20,499 nucleotides of DNA, taken from the NCBI GenBank assembly GCA_031272615.1, contig JAISTL010000036.1, positions 1-20,499 of the forward strand, given 5' to 3'. This DNA is from Methylobacteriaceae bacterium (GTDB taxonomy: Bacteria; Pseudomonadota; Alphaproteobacteria; Rhizobiales; Beijerinckiaceae). Shown here in pieces: positions 1-8,583 of this stretch; within the stretch, counting starts at the first letter, position 1, and every line of letters begins with the position of its first letter. A model generated the notes under the pieces. The model searched no databases. It saw nothing but the letters and a program-made list of their open reading frames with translations, and was not told the DNA's origin. Made by a program: the position numbers and the translations under genes.

Positions 1-276
1 GACCTGCGTGAATCCGGCTCCATCGAGCAGGATGCCGATATCGTGCTGTTCATCTTTCGCGAGGAATACTACCTGGAGAAGCGCAAGCCGCAGGAGGGCA
101 CGGATGAGTTCCTCAAGTGGCAGGACTCCATGACCCGGGCGCACGGCCGGGCGGAAGTGATCATCGGCAAGCAGCGCCATGGGCCGACGGGGACGGTTGA
201 ACTGTCGTTCAGCGCCGGGGTGACGCGCTTCTCCGACCTCGCCCAGGAGGACAGGCTGCCTGAGCGCACCTGGTAG
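1..276 (+). CDS. dnaB: Replicative DNA helicase DnaB, C-terminal fragment (5' end outside window)
   Basis: Frame 1 is open from the first base and gives 91 residues before the TAG at 274-276. The opening [13 protein letters not shown], then [11 protein letters not shown], and near the end [15 protein letters not shown] are hallmark C-terminal motifs of the RecA-like ATPase domain of DnaB. These belong to the conserved blocks that contribute to nucleotide and DNA contacts in the hexameric helicase. DnaB unwinds duplex DNA ahead of the replisome. Only about the last fifth of the usual 450-500 residue protein is visible, so intactness upstream cannot be judged. alr starts 39 bases downstream, the usual alphaproteobacterial arrangement, and the two are probably co-transcribed. 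Confidence 0.95.
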   Translation, partial: DLRESGSIEQDADIVLFIFREEYYLEKRKPQEGTDEFLKWQDSMTRAHGRAEVIIGKQRHGPTGTVELSFSAGVTRFSDLAQEDRLPERTW

Positions 277-315
277 CGGGCGTTCATGCCGGCGAACGCC
301 GAAAAGGAGGTTGAT

Positions 316-1494
316 GTGTCTGAAGAGTATTCACGGCCGCCCGTCGGCTCCCCGTTTCCGGAAATTCCCGGGGAGGAAGCCGGCGGCATTCTGACCATCG
401 ACCTCGACGCGGTGGCGTCCAACTGGCGCACGCTGCAAAAGCGCGTCGGCGACGCGGCGTGCGCCGGAGTCGTCAAGGCCGACGCCTACGGCCTGGGGCT
501 GGAACCGGTGGTCTACGCGCTCTCCAAACAGGGCTGCGGCGTGTTTTTCGTCGCCCATATCTCCGAAGGCAAACGGGTGCACGCCGTCAACCGGGAGGCG
601 ACGATTTATGTGCTGAACGGGTTTTTCCCGGAAAACGCCGAAACCTATCTGCACGCCGGGCTGCGCCCGGTGCTGGGCTCCTTCGAGGAAATCCGCCAAT
701 GGCTGGTGGTGTTTCCGGACAAGGCCTCGGCGCCGCCCGCCGCCGTCAAGGTCAACACCGGCATGAACCGCATGGGGCTGACGGTTGAGGAGGCGCTGAG
801 CCCCGAGGGCAAAGCGCTGCTCTCCCAGCTCAACTTGAAGCTCATCGTCAGTCATTTCGCCTGTTCGGAAGAGCCGGGCCATCCGGCGGTTCAAAAACAG
901 CTGGAGGCTTTTCGCGCGGTGCGGGGCGCTTGGCCCGGCATTCCCGGCTCGCTGGCCAATTCTTCCGGCGTGTTTCTGCCCGAGGCGCCCTATTTCGAGG
1001 TGGTGCGCCCCGGCTACGCCCTTTACGGCGGCAACCCGACCCCGGGAAAACCCAACCCGATGAAGCCGGTGGTGCGTCTCGAAGTGAAAGTTCTCGCCAC
1101 GCGGAGCGTCGATGCCGGGGCGGCGGTGGGCTACAACGGGCGCTGGACGGCGGCGAAGCCTTCCCGCCTGGCGGCGCTGCATGTCGGTTATGCCGACGGG
1201 TTCCTGCGCTCGCAAAGCGGCACCGATGACAAAATACGCGCTGGCGCGGCCGCTGCCGGGGTACTGATCGGCGGCACGCCCTGCCCGGTGGTGGGGCGGG
1301 TGTCCATGGATCTGACGCTGGTCGATGTTTCGGCGCTGCCGGCGCAGGCGTTGAAACGCGGCACGCGGGCCGTCGTCATCGGCGACGGCTTGAGCATCGA
1401 CGATGTGGCGGGCCCGGCCGGAACCATCGGCTACGAGATTCTCACCAGTCTGGGCCGGCGCTACTCCCGCCGCTATATCGGCAAGGACCTTTAG
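316..1494 (+). CDS. alr: Alanine racemase
   Basis: This PLP enzyme interconverts L- and D-alanine, supplying D-Ala for peptidoglycan. Starting at GTG 316 it has 392 residues, normal for the family. AGVVKADAYGLG carries the PLP lysine (Lys54). Tyr273, in VGYNGRWTA, matches the second catalytic base. HVGYADGF and GRVSMDLTLVDVS are conserved C-terminal barrel motifs. An in-frame ATG at 286 is possible, but the strong ribosome site AAAAGGAGG at 302-310 lies 5 bases before GTG 316 and would be inside the gene if 286 were used, so 316 is preferred. An overlapping ATG at 314 is out of frame. The stop lies 4 bases before radA, indicating a shared transcript. The first 20 or so residues are a proline-rich extension before the usual TIDLDAVASNW start of the domain. 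Confidence 0.95.
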   Translation: MSEEYSRPPVGSPFPEIPGEEAGGILTIDLDAVASNWRTLQKRVGDAACAGVVKADAYGLGLEPVVYALSKQGCGVFFVAHISEGKRVHAVNREATIYVLNGFFPENAETYLHAGLRPVLGSFEEIRQWLVVFPDKASAPPAAVKVNTGMNRMGLTVEEALSPEGKALLSQLNLKLIVSHFACSEEPGHPAVQKQLEAFRAVRGAWPGIPGSLANSSGVFLPEAPYFEVVRPGYALYGGNPTPGKPNPMKPVVRLEVKVLATRSVDAGAAVGYNGRWTAAKPSRLAALHVGYADGFLRSQSGTDDKIRAGAAAAGVLIGGTPCPVVGRVSMDLTLVDVSALPAQALKRGTRAVVIGDGLSIDDVAGPAGTIGYEILTSLGRRYSRRYIGKDL

Positions 1495-1498
1495 CGTC

Positions 1499-2914
1499 AT
1501 GGCCAAACGCCCGAACCAAACCTTCGTCTGTCAGGCCTGCGGGGCGGTGTATCAGCGCTGGAAAGGCCGCTGCGACGCCTGCGGCGGCTGGAACACGGTG
1601 GTGGAGGAAACCGGCGCCGCTGCCGTGCCGAGCGGCCCCGTCTCCACCCGGCCGTTGCGCAAGAGCGGCCGGGTGTTCCCGCTGACCGGGCTCTCCGGCC
1701 CGGTGGAACAGGCGCCGCGCTTGACCACCGGTATCGGCGAGTTCGACCGGGTGACCGGCGGCGGCCTGGTGGAAGGTTCCGTCATTCTGCTGGGCGGCGA
1801 CCCGGGTATCGGCAAATCCACCCTGTTGATGCAGGCCTCCGCCGCCATGGCGCGGGGCGGCAACCGGGTGGTGTATATCTCCGGCGAAGAGGCCGTCTCG
1901 CAAATCCGCCTGAGGGCGGAGCGCCTCGGCTTGACGGACGCGCCGGTGGAACTGGCGGCTGAAACCAATGTGGAGGATATCATCGCCACCTTGGGCGACG
2001 GCGCGCCCCCTGCCCTCGTCATCATCGACTCCATACAGACCATGTGGACCGAAACGGTGGAATCGGCGCCGGGGACGGTCACCCAGGTGCGCGGCAGCGC
2101 CCACTCGCTGATCCGGTTCGCCAAGACCAAAGGGGCGGCGGTGATTCTCGTCGGCCATGTCACCAAGGACGGGCAGATTGCCGGGCCGCGGGTGGTGGAG
2201 CATATGGTGGACGCGGTGGTGTCGTTTGAAGGCGACGCGGCGCAGCACTTCCGTATTCTGCGTTCGGTGAAGAACCGCTTCGGCGCCACCGACGAGATCG
2301 GCGTGTTCGAGATGGGCGATATGGGGCTTCGCGAAGTCGCCAACCCGTCGGAGCTGTTTCTCTCCGGCCGGGACATGGCGACGCCCGGAACCGCCGTGTT
2401 CGCCGGAATGGAAGGCACCCGTCCGCTGCTGGTGGAGGTGCAGGCGCTGGTGTCGCCGACCTCCTTCGGCACGCCGCGCCGCGCCGTGGTCGGCTGGGAC
2501 CAGAACCGGCTCAACATGGTCATCGCCGTGCTGGAAGCGCGGGGCGGCCTGCGTCTGGGCTCGCATGACGTGTATCTTAATGTCGCCGGCGGCCTGCGAA
2601 TCGGTGAACCGGCGGCGGATCTCGCGGCGGCGGCGGCGCTGGCGTCATCGCTGTCCGGCGTGCCGCTGCCGCCGGAAACCGTTTATTTCGGTGAAATCGG
2701 GCTTTCCGGCGCCATCCGGCCGGTGGCCCACGCCGACACCCGCCTGAAGGAGGCCGCCAAGCTCGGTTTTTCCGCCGCGGTGGCGCCGCGAACCAAATCC
2801 GGCCCGGGCGACGCAACCGTGCTTCCGGTGCAGGTCGTTGACCAGATTACAACCCTCATTGCCGAAATTGTGGTGAAAAATAAGACCAGAACCGCCCATT
2901 CGCCCAAACTATAA
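1499..2914 (+). CDS. radA: DNA repair protein RadA/Sms
   Basis: RadA is a RecA-related, Lon-like branch-migration ATPase acting in recombinational repair. The 471-residue product begins MAKRPNQTFVCQACG with a C4 zinc finger (Cys11, 14, 25, 28). The Walker A motif GGDPGIGKSTLL has its lysine at residue 106. The RadA-specific KNRFG motif is at residues 258-262. The C-terminal third resembles the Lon protease-like domain (SHDVYLNVAGGLRIGEPAADLA...). ATG 1499 was chosen because the zinc finger directly follows it. The reading frame stays open upstream to 1403, but that stretch overlaps the end of alr in another frame. The 4-base gap after alr suggests translational coupling. Length and motifs are complete. 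Confidence 0.96.
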   Translation: MAKRPNQTFVCQACGAVYQRWKGRCDACGGWNTVVEETGAAAVPSGPVSTRPLRKSGRVFPLTGLSGPVEQAPRLTTGIGEFDRVTGGGLVEGSVILLGGDPGIGKSTLLMQASAAMARGGNRVVYISGEEAVSQIRLRAERLGLTDAPVELAAETNVEDIIATLGDGAPPALVIIDSIQTMWTETVESAPGTVTQVRGSAHSLIRFAKTKGAAVILVGHVTKDGQIAGPRVVEHMVDAVVSFEGDAAQHFRILRSVKNRFGATDEIGVFEMGDMGLREVANPSELFLSGRDMATPGTAVFAGMEGTRPLLVEVQALVSPTSFGTPRRAVVGWDQNRLNMVIAVLEARGGLRLGSHDVYLNVAGGLRIGEPAADLAAAAALASSLSGVPLPPETVYFGEIGLSGAIRPVAHADTRLKEAAKLGFSAAVAPRTKSGPGDATVLPVQVVDQITTLIAEIVVKNKTRTAHSPKL

Positions 2915-2926
2915 GGTGACTCCGGC

Positions 2927-2954
2927 TTGGTAAATCGTTATAGGGCGATATACT
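2927..2954 (+). promoter_or_regulatory. Candidate sigma70-like promoter for cvpA
   Basis: TTGGTA at 2927-2932 and TATACT at 2949-2954 are separated by 16 bases, in the short gap between radA and cvpA. The -10 box matches consensus at five of six positions and the -35 at four of six. Transcription would start near 2961, upstream of the ATG at 2990 but downstream of the TTG at 2927. This argues that the TTG is not the translation start. A T-tract (2954-2961) follows the -10 box. Confidence 0.4.
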
Positions 2955-2989
2955 TTTTTTTACGAAAACCGGGAACTTGTCTGGAAGCC

Positions 2990-3544
2990 ATGCCGATCAA
3001 CATTCTTGATGCCGTCGTTCTGGGTGTAACGCTCATTTCCGCCATTCTGGCCGCCATCCGCGGGGCGACTCGGGAAATCCTGGCCATTATCTCGTGGGTT
3101 GTCGCCGGTGTCGCCGCCTATGCGTTCCTGCCGGTGTTTCTGCCCTACACGCAGCAGCACATTTCCCACGAAATGGCGGCCATGGGCGTGACGGGTTTCG
3201 TGATATTTCTCGTGACATTGCTGGTCGTTTCTTTCATTACGGTCAAGATTTCGGATGTGGTTCTGGACTCGCGCATCGGTGCCGTGGACCGTGCGCTGGG
3301 CTTCCTGTTCGGCGTTTTGCGCGGGTTTGTGCTGTGCGTCATCGGTTGGGCGCTGCTCAGCTGGATTCTCATGGGGCAGGTGCCCGAATCGGCAAAAACC
3401 GCCAAAACCTTTCCGATTCTCGTCAGCAGCTCGGATTCGCTGAAGAACATGATACCCGACAAAGCGTTGCAGTGGGTGCAAAAAACATTTCTCGGAAACA
3501 AGTCGGAGGAAGGCGAAAGCCAGCCTCCCGCTGGAAATCCATAG
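2990..3544 (+). CDS. cvpA: CvpA family inner-membrane protein
   Basis: The 184-residue protein fits the CvpA (colicin V production) family. Its starting INILDAVVLGVTLISAILAAIRG is followed by four hydrophobic segments at about residues 4-24, 29-49, 64-86 and 104-127. The family signature around DSRIGAVDRALGFLFGVLRG precedes the last helix. The C-terminal 50 residues are a hydrophilic, probably cytoplasmic tail. CvpA is needed for colicin V export in E. coli and is linked to envelope homeostasis; its biochemical role is unsettled. The frame is open upstream to TTG 2927, but a promoter-like element occupies that stretch and the family begins at MPINILD, so ATG 2990 is used. Its position just before purF is conserved across proteobacteria. 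Confidence 0.92.
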   Translation: MPINILDAVVLGVTLISAILAAIRGATREILAIISWVVAGVAAYAFLPVFLPYTQQHISHEMAAMGVTGFVIFLVTLLVVSFITVKISDVVLDSRIGAVDRALGFLFGVLRGFVLCVIGWALLSWILMGQVPESAKTAKTFPILVSSSDSLKNMIPDKALQWVQKTFLGNKSEEGESQPPAGNP

Positions 3545-3547
3545 GGT

Positions 3548-3617
3548 CGGCCGGCGGCCGCAGGGGGTGCGTTCGCCGGTGTTTTTTCGGTTCAACACTG
3601 CCGCCTCCCTTGGGAGG
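3548..3617 (+). repeat. Inverted repeats in the cvpA-purF gap
   Basis: Two small inverted repeats follow cvpA. CGGCC-GGC-GGCCG lies at 3548-3560 and CCTCCC-TT-GGGAGG at 3604-3617. Neither is followed immediately by a T-run; the TTTTTT at 3582-3587 is too far from the first stem for a standard terminator. They may structure the purF leader RNA. No known purine riboswitch fold is recognisable. Confidence 0.3.
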
Positions 3618-3644
3618 AGCGCGGCCTTAAGGGTTTTTAAGACA

Positions 3645-5246
3645 ATGCAAGGTGAGTTATCCGCGTTTTGTAACGCCGGGCACGAGGATTTTTCAAAAGC
3701 CGGATGTGATGGCCGGGGCGGTGGTCGATACGGGCTGACGCCACCGGCCGAGCTGTTCGACAGGGTGTTTTCCGCTCCCGCCGTTTACCGGCGTTCCCCC
3801 TATTATCCGGCGGGCGACAGCTTGCACGAGGAATGCGGGGTCTTCGGCATTTTCGGTGATGACGACGCCGCCGTGCTCACGGCGCTCGGGCTGCATGCGC
3901 TGCAGCACCGCGGCCAGGAGGGCGCCGGGATCGTGTCGTTCGACGGCAGGCAGTTCCATCTGGAAAAGCGCCAGGGGCTGGTGGGCGACAATTTCTCCCA
4001 ACGCGAGGTGGTCGGGCGGCTGAAGGGCTCGTCCGCCGTCGGCCATGTGCGCTATTCCACCGCGGGCGGCTCCATCCTGCGCAATGTGCAGCCGCTCTTT
4101 GCCGAACTGGGCAGCGGCGGCTTTGCCGTCGGCCACAACGGCAATCTCACCAACGGCTTGTATCTGCGCCAGAAACTCATCGGCGATGGCGCGTTGTACC
4201 ACTCCACCTCCGACACCGAGGCGGTGCTGCACCTGGTGGCGCAATCCCGCAAACCCCAGATTATCGACCGGTTCATCGAGGCGCTCAGGCAGCTGGAGGG
4301 CGCGTTTTCCTTCGTGGCGCTCACCAACGGCAAGCTGATCGGCGCCCGGGACGCCTTCGGGATTCGCCCGCTGGTGCTGGGGGAACGCAACGGCTGTTTC
4401 ATCCTCGCCTCGGAAACCTGCGCCCTGGACATGATCGAGGCGCGTTATGTGCGCGACGTGGAAAACGGCGAGGTGGTGGTGATTTCCGATGAGGGCCTGC
4501 GCTCCTTCCGCTTCGCCGAGCGGCGGCCGCTGCGTCCCTGCATTTTCGAATACATCTATTTTTCCCGCCCGGATTCCGTGGTCAACGGCATCAGCGTCTA
4601 TGACGCCCGCCTCAAGTTCGGGCAGCAGCTGGCGGCGGAAGCGCCGGCTGATGTCGACATGGTGGTTCCCATTCCGGATTCCGGTGTGGCGGCGGCGCTG
4701 GGGTATGCCCGCGCCCTGAACCTGCCCTATGAGCTGGGGATTATCCGCAACCACTATATCGGCCGCACCTTCATCGAGCCGACCCAAGCCATCCGGCAGC
4801 TGGGCGTGCGCCTGAAGCACGCCGCCAACCGCGCCGCCATCGCCGGGAAACGCCTGGTGCTGATTGACGACAGCCTGGTGCGCGGCACCACCTCGGTGAA
4901 AATCGTGCATATGCTGCGCGAGGCCGGCGCCAGGGAAATCCATTTCCGCATCGCCTGCCCGCCCATCACCCATCCGGACTATTACGGCATCGATACGCCC
5001 AAACGCGAGAACCTGCTGGCGTCCAGCCATACGGTGGAAGAGATGCGCGCCATCGTCGGCGCCGATTCCCTGGCGTTTCTGTCGGTGGACGGCCTTTACC
5101 GCGCCATGGGCTTCGCCGGCGGACGGGACCCGATCGAGCCGCAGTTCACCGACCACTGCTTCACCGGCGATTATCCGACGCGCCTGCTGGATATCGAGCT
5201 GGAAGGCGCGTTGAACCACGAAACGGTGTTGAAGGAAGCGGTCTGA
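3645..5246 (+). CDS. purF: Amidophosphoribosyltransferase (start uncertain)
   Basis: PurF catalyses the first committed step of purine synthesis, PRPP plus glutamine to phosphoribosylamine. The glutaminase nucleophile is the Cys of HEECGVFGIFG (codon 3834-3836), normally exposed by propeptide removal. ALQHRGQEGAGI and GHVRYST are conserved in the class II glutaminase domain. The PRPP loop is VLIDDSLVRGTTS. From ATG 3645 the protein has 533 residues with 63 before the Cys, longer than usual; GTG 3765 would give 493 residues and a 23-residue propeptide. Neither has a clear ribosome site, and the codons between the two look unlike the rest of the gene. Cysteines that bind the Fe-S cluster in the Bacillus enzyme are only partly present (HPDYYGID, DHCFTG), so it is probably cluster-free. 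Confidence 0.95.
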   Translation: MQGELSAFCNAGHEDFSKAGCDGRGGGRYGLTPPAELFDRVFSAPAVYRRSPYYPAGDSLHEECGVFGIFGDDDAAVLTALGLHALQHRGQEGAGIVSFDGRQFHLEKRQGLVGDNFSQREVVGRLKGSSAVGHVRYSTAGGSILRNVQPLFAELGSGGFAVGHNGNLTNGLYLRQKLIGDGALYHSTSDTEAVLHLVAQSRKPQIIDRFIEALRQLEGAFSFVALTNGKLIGARDAFGIRPLVLGERNGCFILASETCALDMIEARYVRDVENGEVVVISDEGLRSFRFAERRPLRPCIFEYIYFSRPDSVVNGISVYDARLKFGQQLAAEAPADVDMVVPIPDSGVAAALGYARALNLPYELGIIRNHYIGRTFIEPTQAIRQLGVRLKHAANRAAIAGKRLVLIDDSLVRGTTSVKIVHMLREAGAREIHFRIACPPITHPDYYGIDTPKRENLLASSHTVEEMRAIVGADSLAFLSVDGLYRAMGFAGGRDPIEPQFTDHCFTGDYPTRLLDIELEGALNHETVLKEAV

Positions 5247-5293
5247 CGGTTCCGTGAGCGGCGCGCCGTCACCCGGCCTTGGGAGGAACGACC

Positions 5294-6052
5294 ATGAAAC
5301 CGTTGGAAAACCGTATTGCCGTTGTCACCGGCGCTTCGCGCGGCATCGGCGCGGCGGCGGCATCGGCGCTGGCCGCGGCGGGCGCCCATGTGATCACCGT
5401 CGCCCGCTCGGCCGAAGCGCTGGAGCAGTCGGCGCGCGCCATCGAGGCGGCGGGGGGCGTGTGCACGCCCTTCCCGGCGGACATCACCCGCCCCGACGCC
5501 GTTGCCGCCCTGGCGAAGATGGTCGGCGAGCGGTTCGGCAGGCTGGATATGCTGTTCGGCAATGCCGGCGCGCTCGGCGGAGTCCTTCCGGTCACCGGCA
5601 TCGACGACGCCGTGTGGCAGGCGACCTTTGCCGTCAACGTCACCGCCAACTTTCTGCTGCTGAAGGCTCTGGACGGGCTTTTAAGGCGCTCTGACGCCGG
5701 TCGCGTGCTGTTCGTGAGTTCCGGGGCCGCCTGGAAGGCCAATCCGCGCTGGGGCGTTTATTCGGTGTCCAAGGCCGCGCTGGAGGTGCTGGCGCGCACC
5801 TACGCCGCCGAGGTGGCGGATACGCCCGTCAAGGTGATGCTGCTGAGCCCCGGCCCCATCCGCACCGGCATGCGGGCCGAAGCCGTGCCGGGGGAAGACC
5901 CGAACACCCTGAAGACGCCGGAGGACCTGGCGCCGCATATCGTCCGCCTGCTGTCCCCCGACTGGCCCCATACCGGCAAAATCTACGATTTTCCGGCGGG
6001 GGGCGTCGTCAAGAACCCGGGCGTGCCGCAGGCGATGGATGCAGGAGCGTGA
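5294..6052 (+). CDS. SDR-family NAD(P)-dependent oxidoreductase
   Basis: This 252-residue protein is a classical short-chain dehydrogenase/reductase with a Rossmann fold. The cofactor loop TGASRGIG is at residues 12-19, NAG at 90-92 and a structural Asn at 115. The catalytic Ser143, Tyr156 and Lys160 (YSVSK) are all present. The substrate cannot be deduced. ATG 5294 is preceded by GGGAGGA at 5281-5287, a good ribosome site; the in-frame TTG at 5279 would swallow it. The gene lies 47 bases after purF, a linkage seen often in Alphaproteobacteria, and a terminator begins directly after its stop, making it the last gene of the block. The tail (KNPGVPQAMDAGA) lacks the common Gly/Ala-rich C-terminal SDR ending. 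Confidence 0.88.
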   Translation: MKPLENRIAVVTGASRGIGAAAASALAAAGAHVITVARSAEALEQSARAIEAAGGVCTPFPADITRPDAVAALAKMVGERFGRLDMLFGNAGALGGVLPVTGIDDAVWQATFAVNVTANFLLLKALDGLLRRSDAGRVLFVSSGAAWKANPRWGVYSVSKAALEVLARTYAAEVADTPVKVMLLSPGPIRTGMRAEAVPGEDPNTLKTPEDLAPHIVRLLSPDWPHTGKIYDFPAGGVVKNPGVPQAMDAGA

Positions 6053-6054
6053 GG

Positions 6055-6084
6055 CGGGCCGGCGGTGCGGCCTGTTTGTTTTTT
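6055..6084 (+). terminator. Rho-independent terminator after the SDR gene
   Basis: GGCCG (6057-6061) pairs with CGGCC (6068-6072) around a 6-base loop and can be extended by a G-U and a C-G pair. The tract TTTGTTTTTT (6075-6084) follows. It begins 3 bases after the SDR stop and closes the plus-strand operon. Confidence 0.65.
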
Positions 6085-6143
6085 CAGAATGACGCTCTTG
6101 ATATACCACAGGGTTTCAACCCGCGGGCCGGGCCGGACGAGCG

Positions 6144-6163
6144 AAAAACCCCGGAAGGGGTTT
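6144..6163 (-). terminator. Rho-independent terminator after der
   Basis: AAACCCC (6146-6152) and GGGGTTT (6157-6163) form a 7-bp stem with a 4-base loop. Read on the minus strand, the stem runs into TTTTT (complement of 6144-6148). It sits about 77 bases past the der stop codon. Confidence 0.6.
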
Positions 6164-6239
6164 CCCTCGAACAGTTTGAGTCCAGTCCCGGCGTCCACGT
6201 GATCTGCGAACGCCCGAACCCAACGGCCGGATGTGGTTC

Positions 6240-7619
6240 TCACCCGCGCTTCCGCCGTTTGTCGTAGGGGTTGGCGCCCATACGCAGCGACAGGCGGATG
6301 GGGGTGCCGGGAAAGCCGAAGGTTTCACGCAGGCCGTTGATGAGATAGCGGGAATAGGATTTGGGCAGGGCGTCCAGCTGGTTGCCGAACAGGGCGAAGT
6401 GCGGCGGGCGGGATTTCACTTGGGTGATATAGCGGATTTTGATGCGCCGCCCGGAGACGGCCGGCGGCGGGTTGCGCTCCAGCGCCTCGATGAGCCACTG
6501 GTTGAGCCGGGCGGTGGAAACGCGTTTGCTCCACACCTCCAGCGCGTCAAATACCGCCTGCATCAGGGCGTCGATGCCCTGCCCGGCGAGACCCGACACC
6601 GGCACCACCGACACGCCGCGCACCTGCGGCAGCAGGCGGCCCGTCTCATCACGAAGCTCGCTCAGCAGGCCCTTGCGGTCCGCCACCAGGTCCCACTTGT
6701 TCAAACCGATGACGATGGCGCGGCCTTCGCTCTCCACCAGATCGACGATGGAAAGGTCTTGCTTTTCAAAGGAAATTTCTGAATCCAGCAGGACGATCAC
6801 CACCTCGGCGAAGCGCACGGCCCGCAGCGCATCGGACACCGAGAGCTTTTCCAGCTTGTCGTCAATCCGCGCCTTTTTGCGCAACCCGGCGGTGTCAAAC
6901 AGTTTGACCGCCCTGCCCCGCCAGCTCCAATCCAGCGATATGGAATCCCGCGTGATGCCCGCCTCAGGGCCGGTGAGCAGGCGTTCGCTCCCGAGCATCC
7001 GGTTGATGAGGGTGGATTTGCCGGTGTTGGGGCGGCCGACGATGGCGACGCGCACCGGTTTATCCGGCGCCGGGTCCGCTGATTCCGCATCCGCATCCGC
7101 GGCCGCCTCGCCGTCCTCCTGTTCCGGCGCGAAAAACGGCAGCAGCGCGCGGAGCAGGTCCGACATGCCTTCGCCGTGCTCGGCGGAAAAGGGAACCGGG
7201 TCGCCGAGGCCGAGAACGAAGGCTTCCAGTGCGCCCTCTTCCCCCCGGCGCCCTTCGGCCTTGTTGGCCAGCAGAATGACGGGTTTGCCGGACTGGCGCA
7301 CCAAGCGCGCCAAGCTCTCGTCGGCGGGAAGAATGCCGGCGCGGGCGTCAATCATGAACAGCACCAAGTCGGCGTCGTTGAGCGCCGTTTCGGTCTGTTC
7401 TGTCATGCGCCGCAACAGGCTGCCGGGGGTGGACTCGTCCATGCCCGCGGTGTCGACGACCCGGAACCGGTAATCGCCGATGCGGGCGTCGCCTTCCCGC
7501 CGATCCCGGGTGACGCCGGGCCGGTCATCGACCAGAGCCACTTTCTCCCCCACCAGGCGATTGAAAAGCGTGGATTTGCCGACATTGGGACGGCCGATGA
7601 TGGCGGCGGTCAGGGGCAT
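6240..7619 (-). CDS. der: Ribosome assembly GTPase Der (EngA)
   Basis: Der is an essential tandem-GTPase factor for 50S ribosome maturation. The 459-residue product has two G domains. The first has GRPNVGKST at residues 9-17, a DTAG switch motif and NKAE. The second has [20 protein letters not shown] and NKWD. A C-terminal KH-like domain follows, ending in the basic tail KRRKRG. The domains are joined by an Asp/Ala/Glu-rich linker, common in alphaproteobacterial Der. ATG 7619 is preferred over the in-frame TTG at 7628, since a GAGG element sits 11 bases upstream of the ATG but almost touches the TTG. The gene lies 62 bases downstream of the YfgM-like gene and is probably co-transcribed with it. 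Confidence 0.96.
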   Translation of the reverse strand: MPLTAAIIGRPNVGKSTLFNRLVGEKVALVDDRPGVTRDRREGDARIGDYRFRVVDTAGMDESTPGSLLRRMTEQTETALNDADLVLFMIDARAGILPADESLARLVRQSGKPVILLANKAEGRRGEEGALEAFVLGLGDPVPFSAEHGEGMSDLLRALLPFFAPEQEDGEAAADADAESADPAPDKPVRVAIVGRPNTGKSTLINRMLGSERLLTGPEAGITRDSISLDWSWRGRAVKLFDTAGLRKKARIDDKLEKLSVSDALRAVRFAEVVIVLLDSEISFEKQDLSIVDLVESEGRAIVIGLNKWDLVADRKGLLSELRDETGRLLPQVRGVSVVPVSGLAGQGIDALMQAVFDALEVWSKRVSTARLNQWLIEALERNPPPAVSGRRIKIRYITQVKSRPPHFALFGNQLDALPKSYSRYLINGLRETFGFPGTPIRLSLRMGANPYDKRRKRG

Positions 7620-7681
7620 CGCAGTCAAACCTCAGAAGCGGAAAACCCGCCGCGACAATGGAAACAACGCATCCGGCGCGG

Positions 7682-8362
7682 TCAGTTGACTTCGCCCAGC
7701 GCGCCGCCCTCGGCGAGGGTGCGGTAGGTCGCCAGCAATGAGCGGATTCCCTTGGGCGTTTCGGTATCCTTGGTCATCTCCTCCAGCACACCTTTGGCCT
7801 TTTCGTAATCGCCCTTTTTGATGTTGTAGGCAAACAGCAAATCCCGGGCGGAATGGCGCCAGGCGCTGGCGGAGTCATTGAGTTTCGCAAGCTTTTCCGC
7901 GGCGGTGTCGGCCTTGTCGCCGTCAATCAACAGTTTGGCCGTGCGGAATTCCGCGAGGTCCCGCCATTTGCGGTCCATCTTTTCATCGGATGATATGGTT
8001 TTGTAGATATCGAGGGCCCGGTCGCGCTCTTTCGCCTCGAGGGAGGACGCCAGGCGGAAATCCGCAAGAATCTTGTAACCGTCCTGTCCGTCGGCGGCCA
8101 ACACGCCGAGGACGGCATCCCCCTCCGCCGGCTTCTCGTTGTTGTAGAGTTGCATGGCGCGGCTGTATTTGGCCGAGGAATCAATCATTCTGTTGAGCTT
8201 TTGCGTTTCCCAGAAATTGTATCCGCCGACCGCCAGCACGACAGCGGACGCGGCGCCGATGAGCAGGCCGTTGTACTTCTTCCAGAACTGGATCATCTGT
8301 TCGCGTTGAAGTTCTTCATCAACTTCGCGAATGAAATCGTCACCGGGGTTTTTCTCAGCCAT
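7682..8362 (-). CDS. YfgM-like membrane-anchored tetratricopeptide protein
   Basis: The 226-residue protein has a charged N-terminus (DDFIREVDEELQREQ), a single transmembrane segment at about residues 33-51 and a helical, TPR-like periplasmic domain. This layout matches the YfgM/TPR_21 family (DUF2133). E. coli YfgM works with the PpiD chaperone at the SecYEG translocon. ATG 8362 is used; an in-frame GTG at 8368 is equally possible, with a weak CGGA nearby. In most relatives this gene is followed by bamB and then der; here der follows directly after 62 bases. The function is inferred from family and position; sequence conservation in this family is low. Confidence 0.82.
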   Translation of the reverse strand: MAEKNPGDDFIREVDEELQREQMIQFWKKYNGLLIGAASAVVLAVGGYNFWETQKLNRMIDSSAKYSRAMQLYNNEKPAEGDAVLGVLAADGQDGYKILADFRLASSLEAKERDRALDIYKTISSDEKMDRKWRDLAEFRTAKLLIDGDKADTAAEKLAKLNDSASAWRHSARDLLFAYNIKKGDYEKAKGVLEEMTKDTETPKGIRSLLATYRTLAEGGALGEVN

Positions 8363-8420
8363 CGTCACGCATCCGTTTCATGAAACCGTTTTACAATCAG
8401 AGCCGGCCCACACCAACCCT

Positions 8421-8443
8421 CCGCCGGGAAGGCCTCCCGGCGG
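8421..8443. repeat. Perfect 9-bp inverted repeat upstream of the YfgM-like gene
   Basis: CCGCCGGGA (8421-8429) and TCCCGGCGG (8435-8443) flank the 5-base loop AGGCC. There is no T-run on either strand, so it is not a normal terminator. It lies about 60 bases upstream of the minus-strand start at 8362, where it could be part of the leader RNA or a protein-binding site. Confidence 0.45.
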
Positions 8444-8583
8444 GGCCGGACCTGCCTCGAGCCGCCCCCCGGCTCTTTCTCATCCGGCAATCACAGTCTC
8501 TAGCACAGGAAAAACAGAAAAGCGAGAGGCTCTCCCCTGTTTGTGGATAGACGCCGTAACGGAACCGGGCCGAAGAAACCCGA

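Noticed and set aside
1403..1498. Upstream extension of radA inside alr
   Set aside because: RadA family proteins begin just before the zinc finger, at ATG 1499; the extension is merely the other frame of the alr 3' end.
331..1506. Long open frame antisense to alr
   Set aside because: It is a GC-rich mirror of a clearly recognised gene, has arginine/histidine-rich composition and no family motif.
3545..3830. Purine riboswitch upstream of purF
   Set aside because: The conserved three-way-junction core of purine riboswitches is not visible, and such switches are not expected in this lineage.
3693..5219. 508-codon open frame antisense to purF
   Set aside because: purF is unambiguous on the other strand; the antisense translation is low-complexity, typical of high-GC shadow frames.
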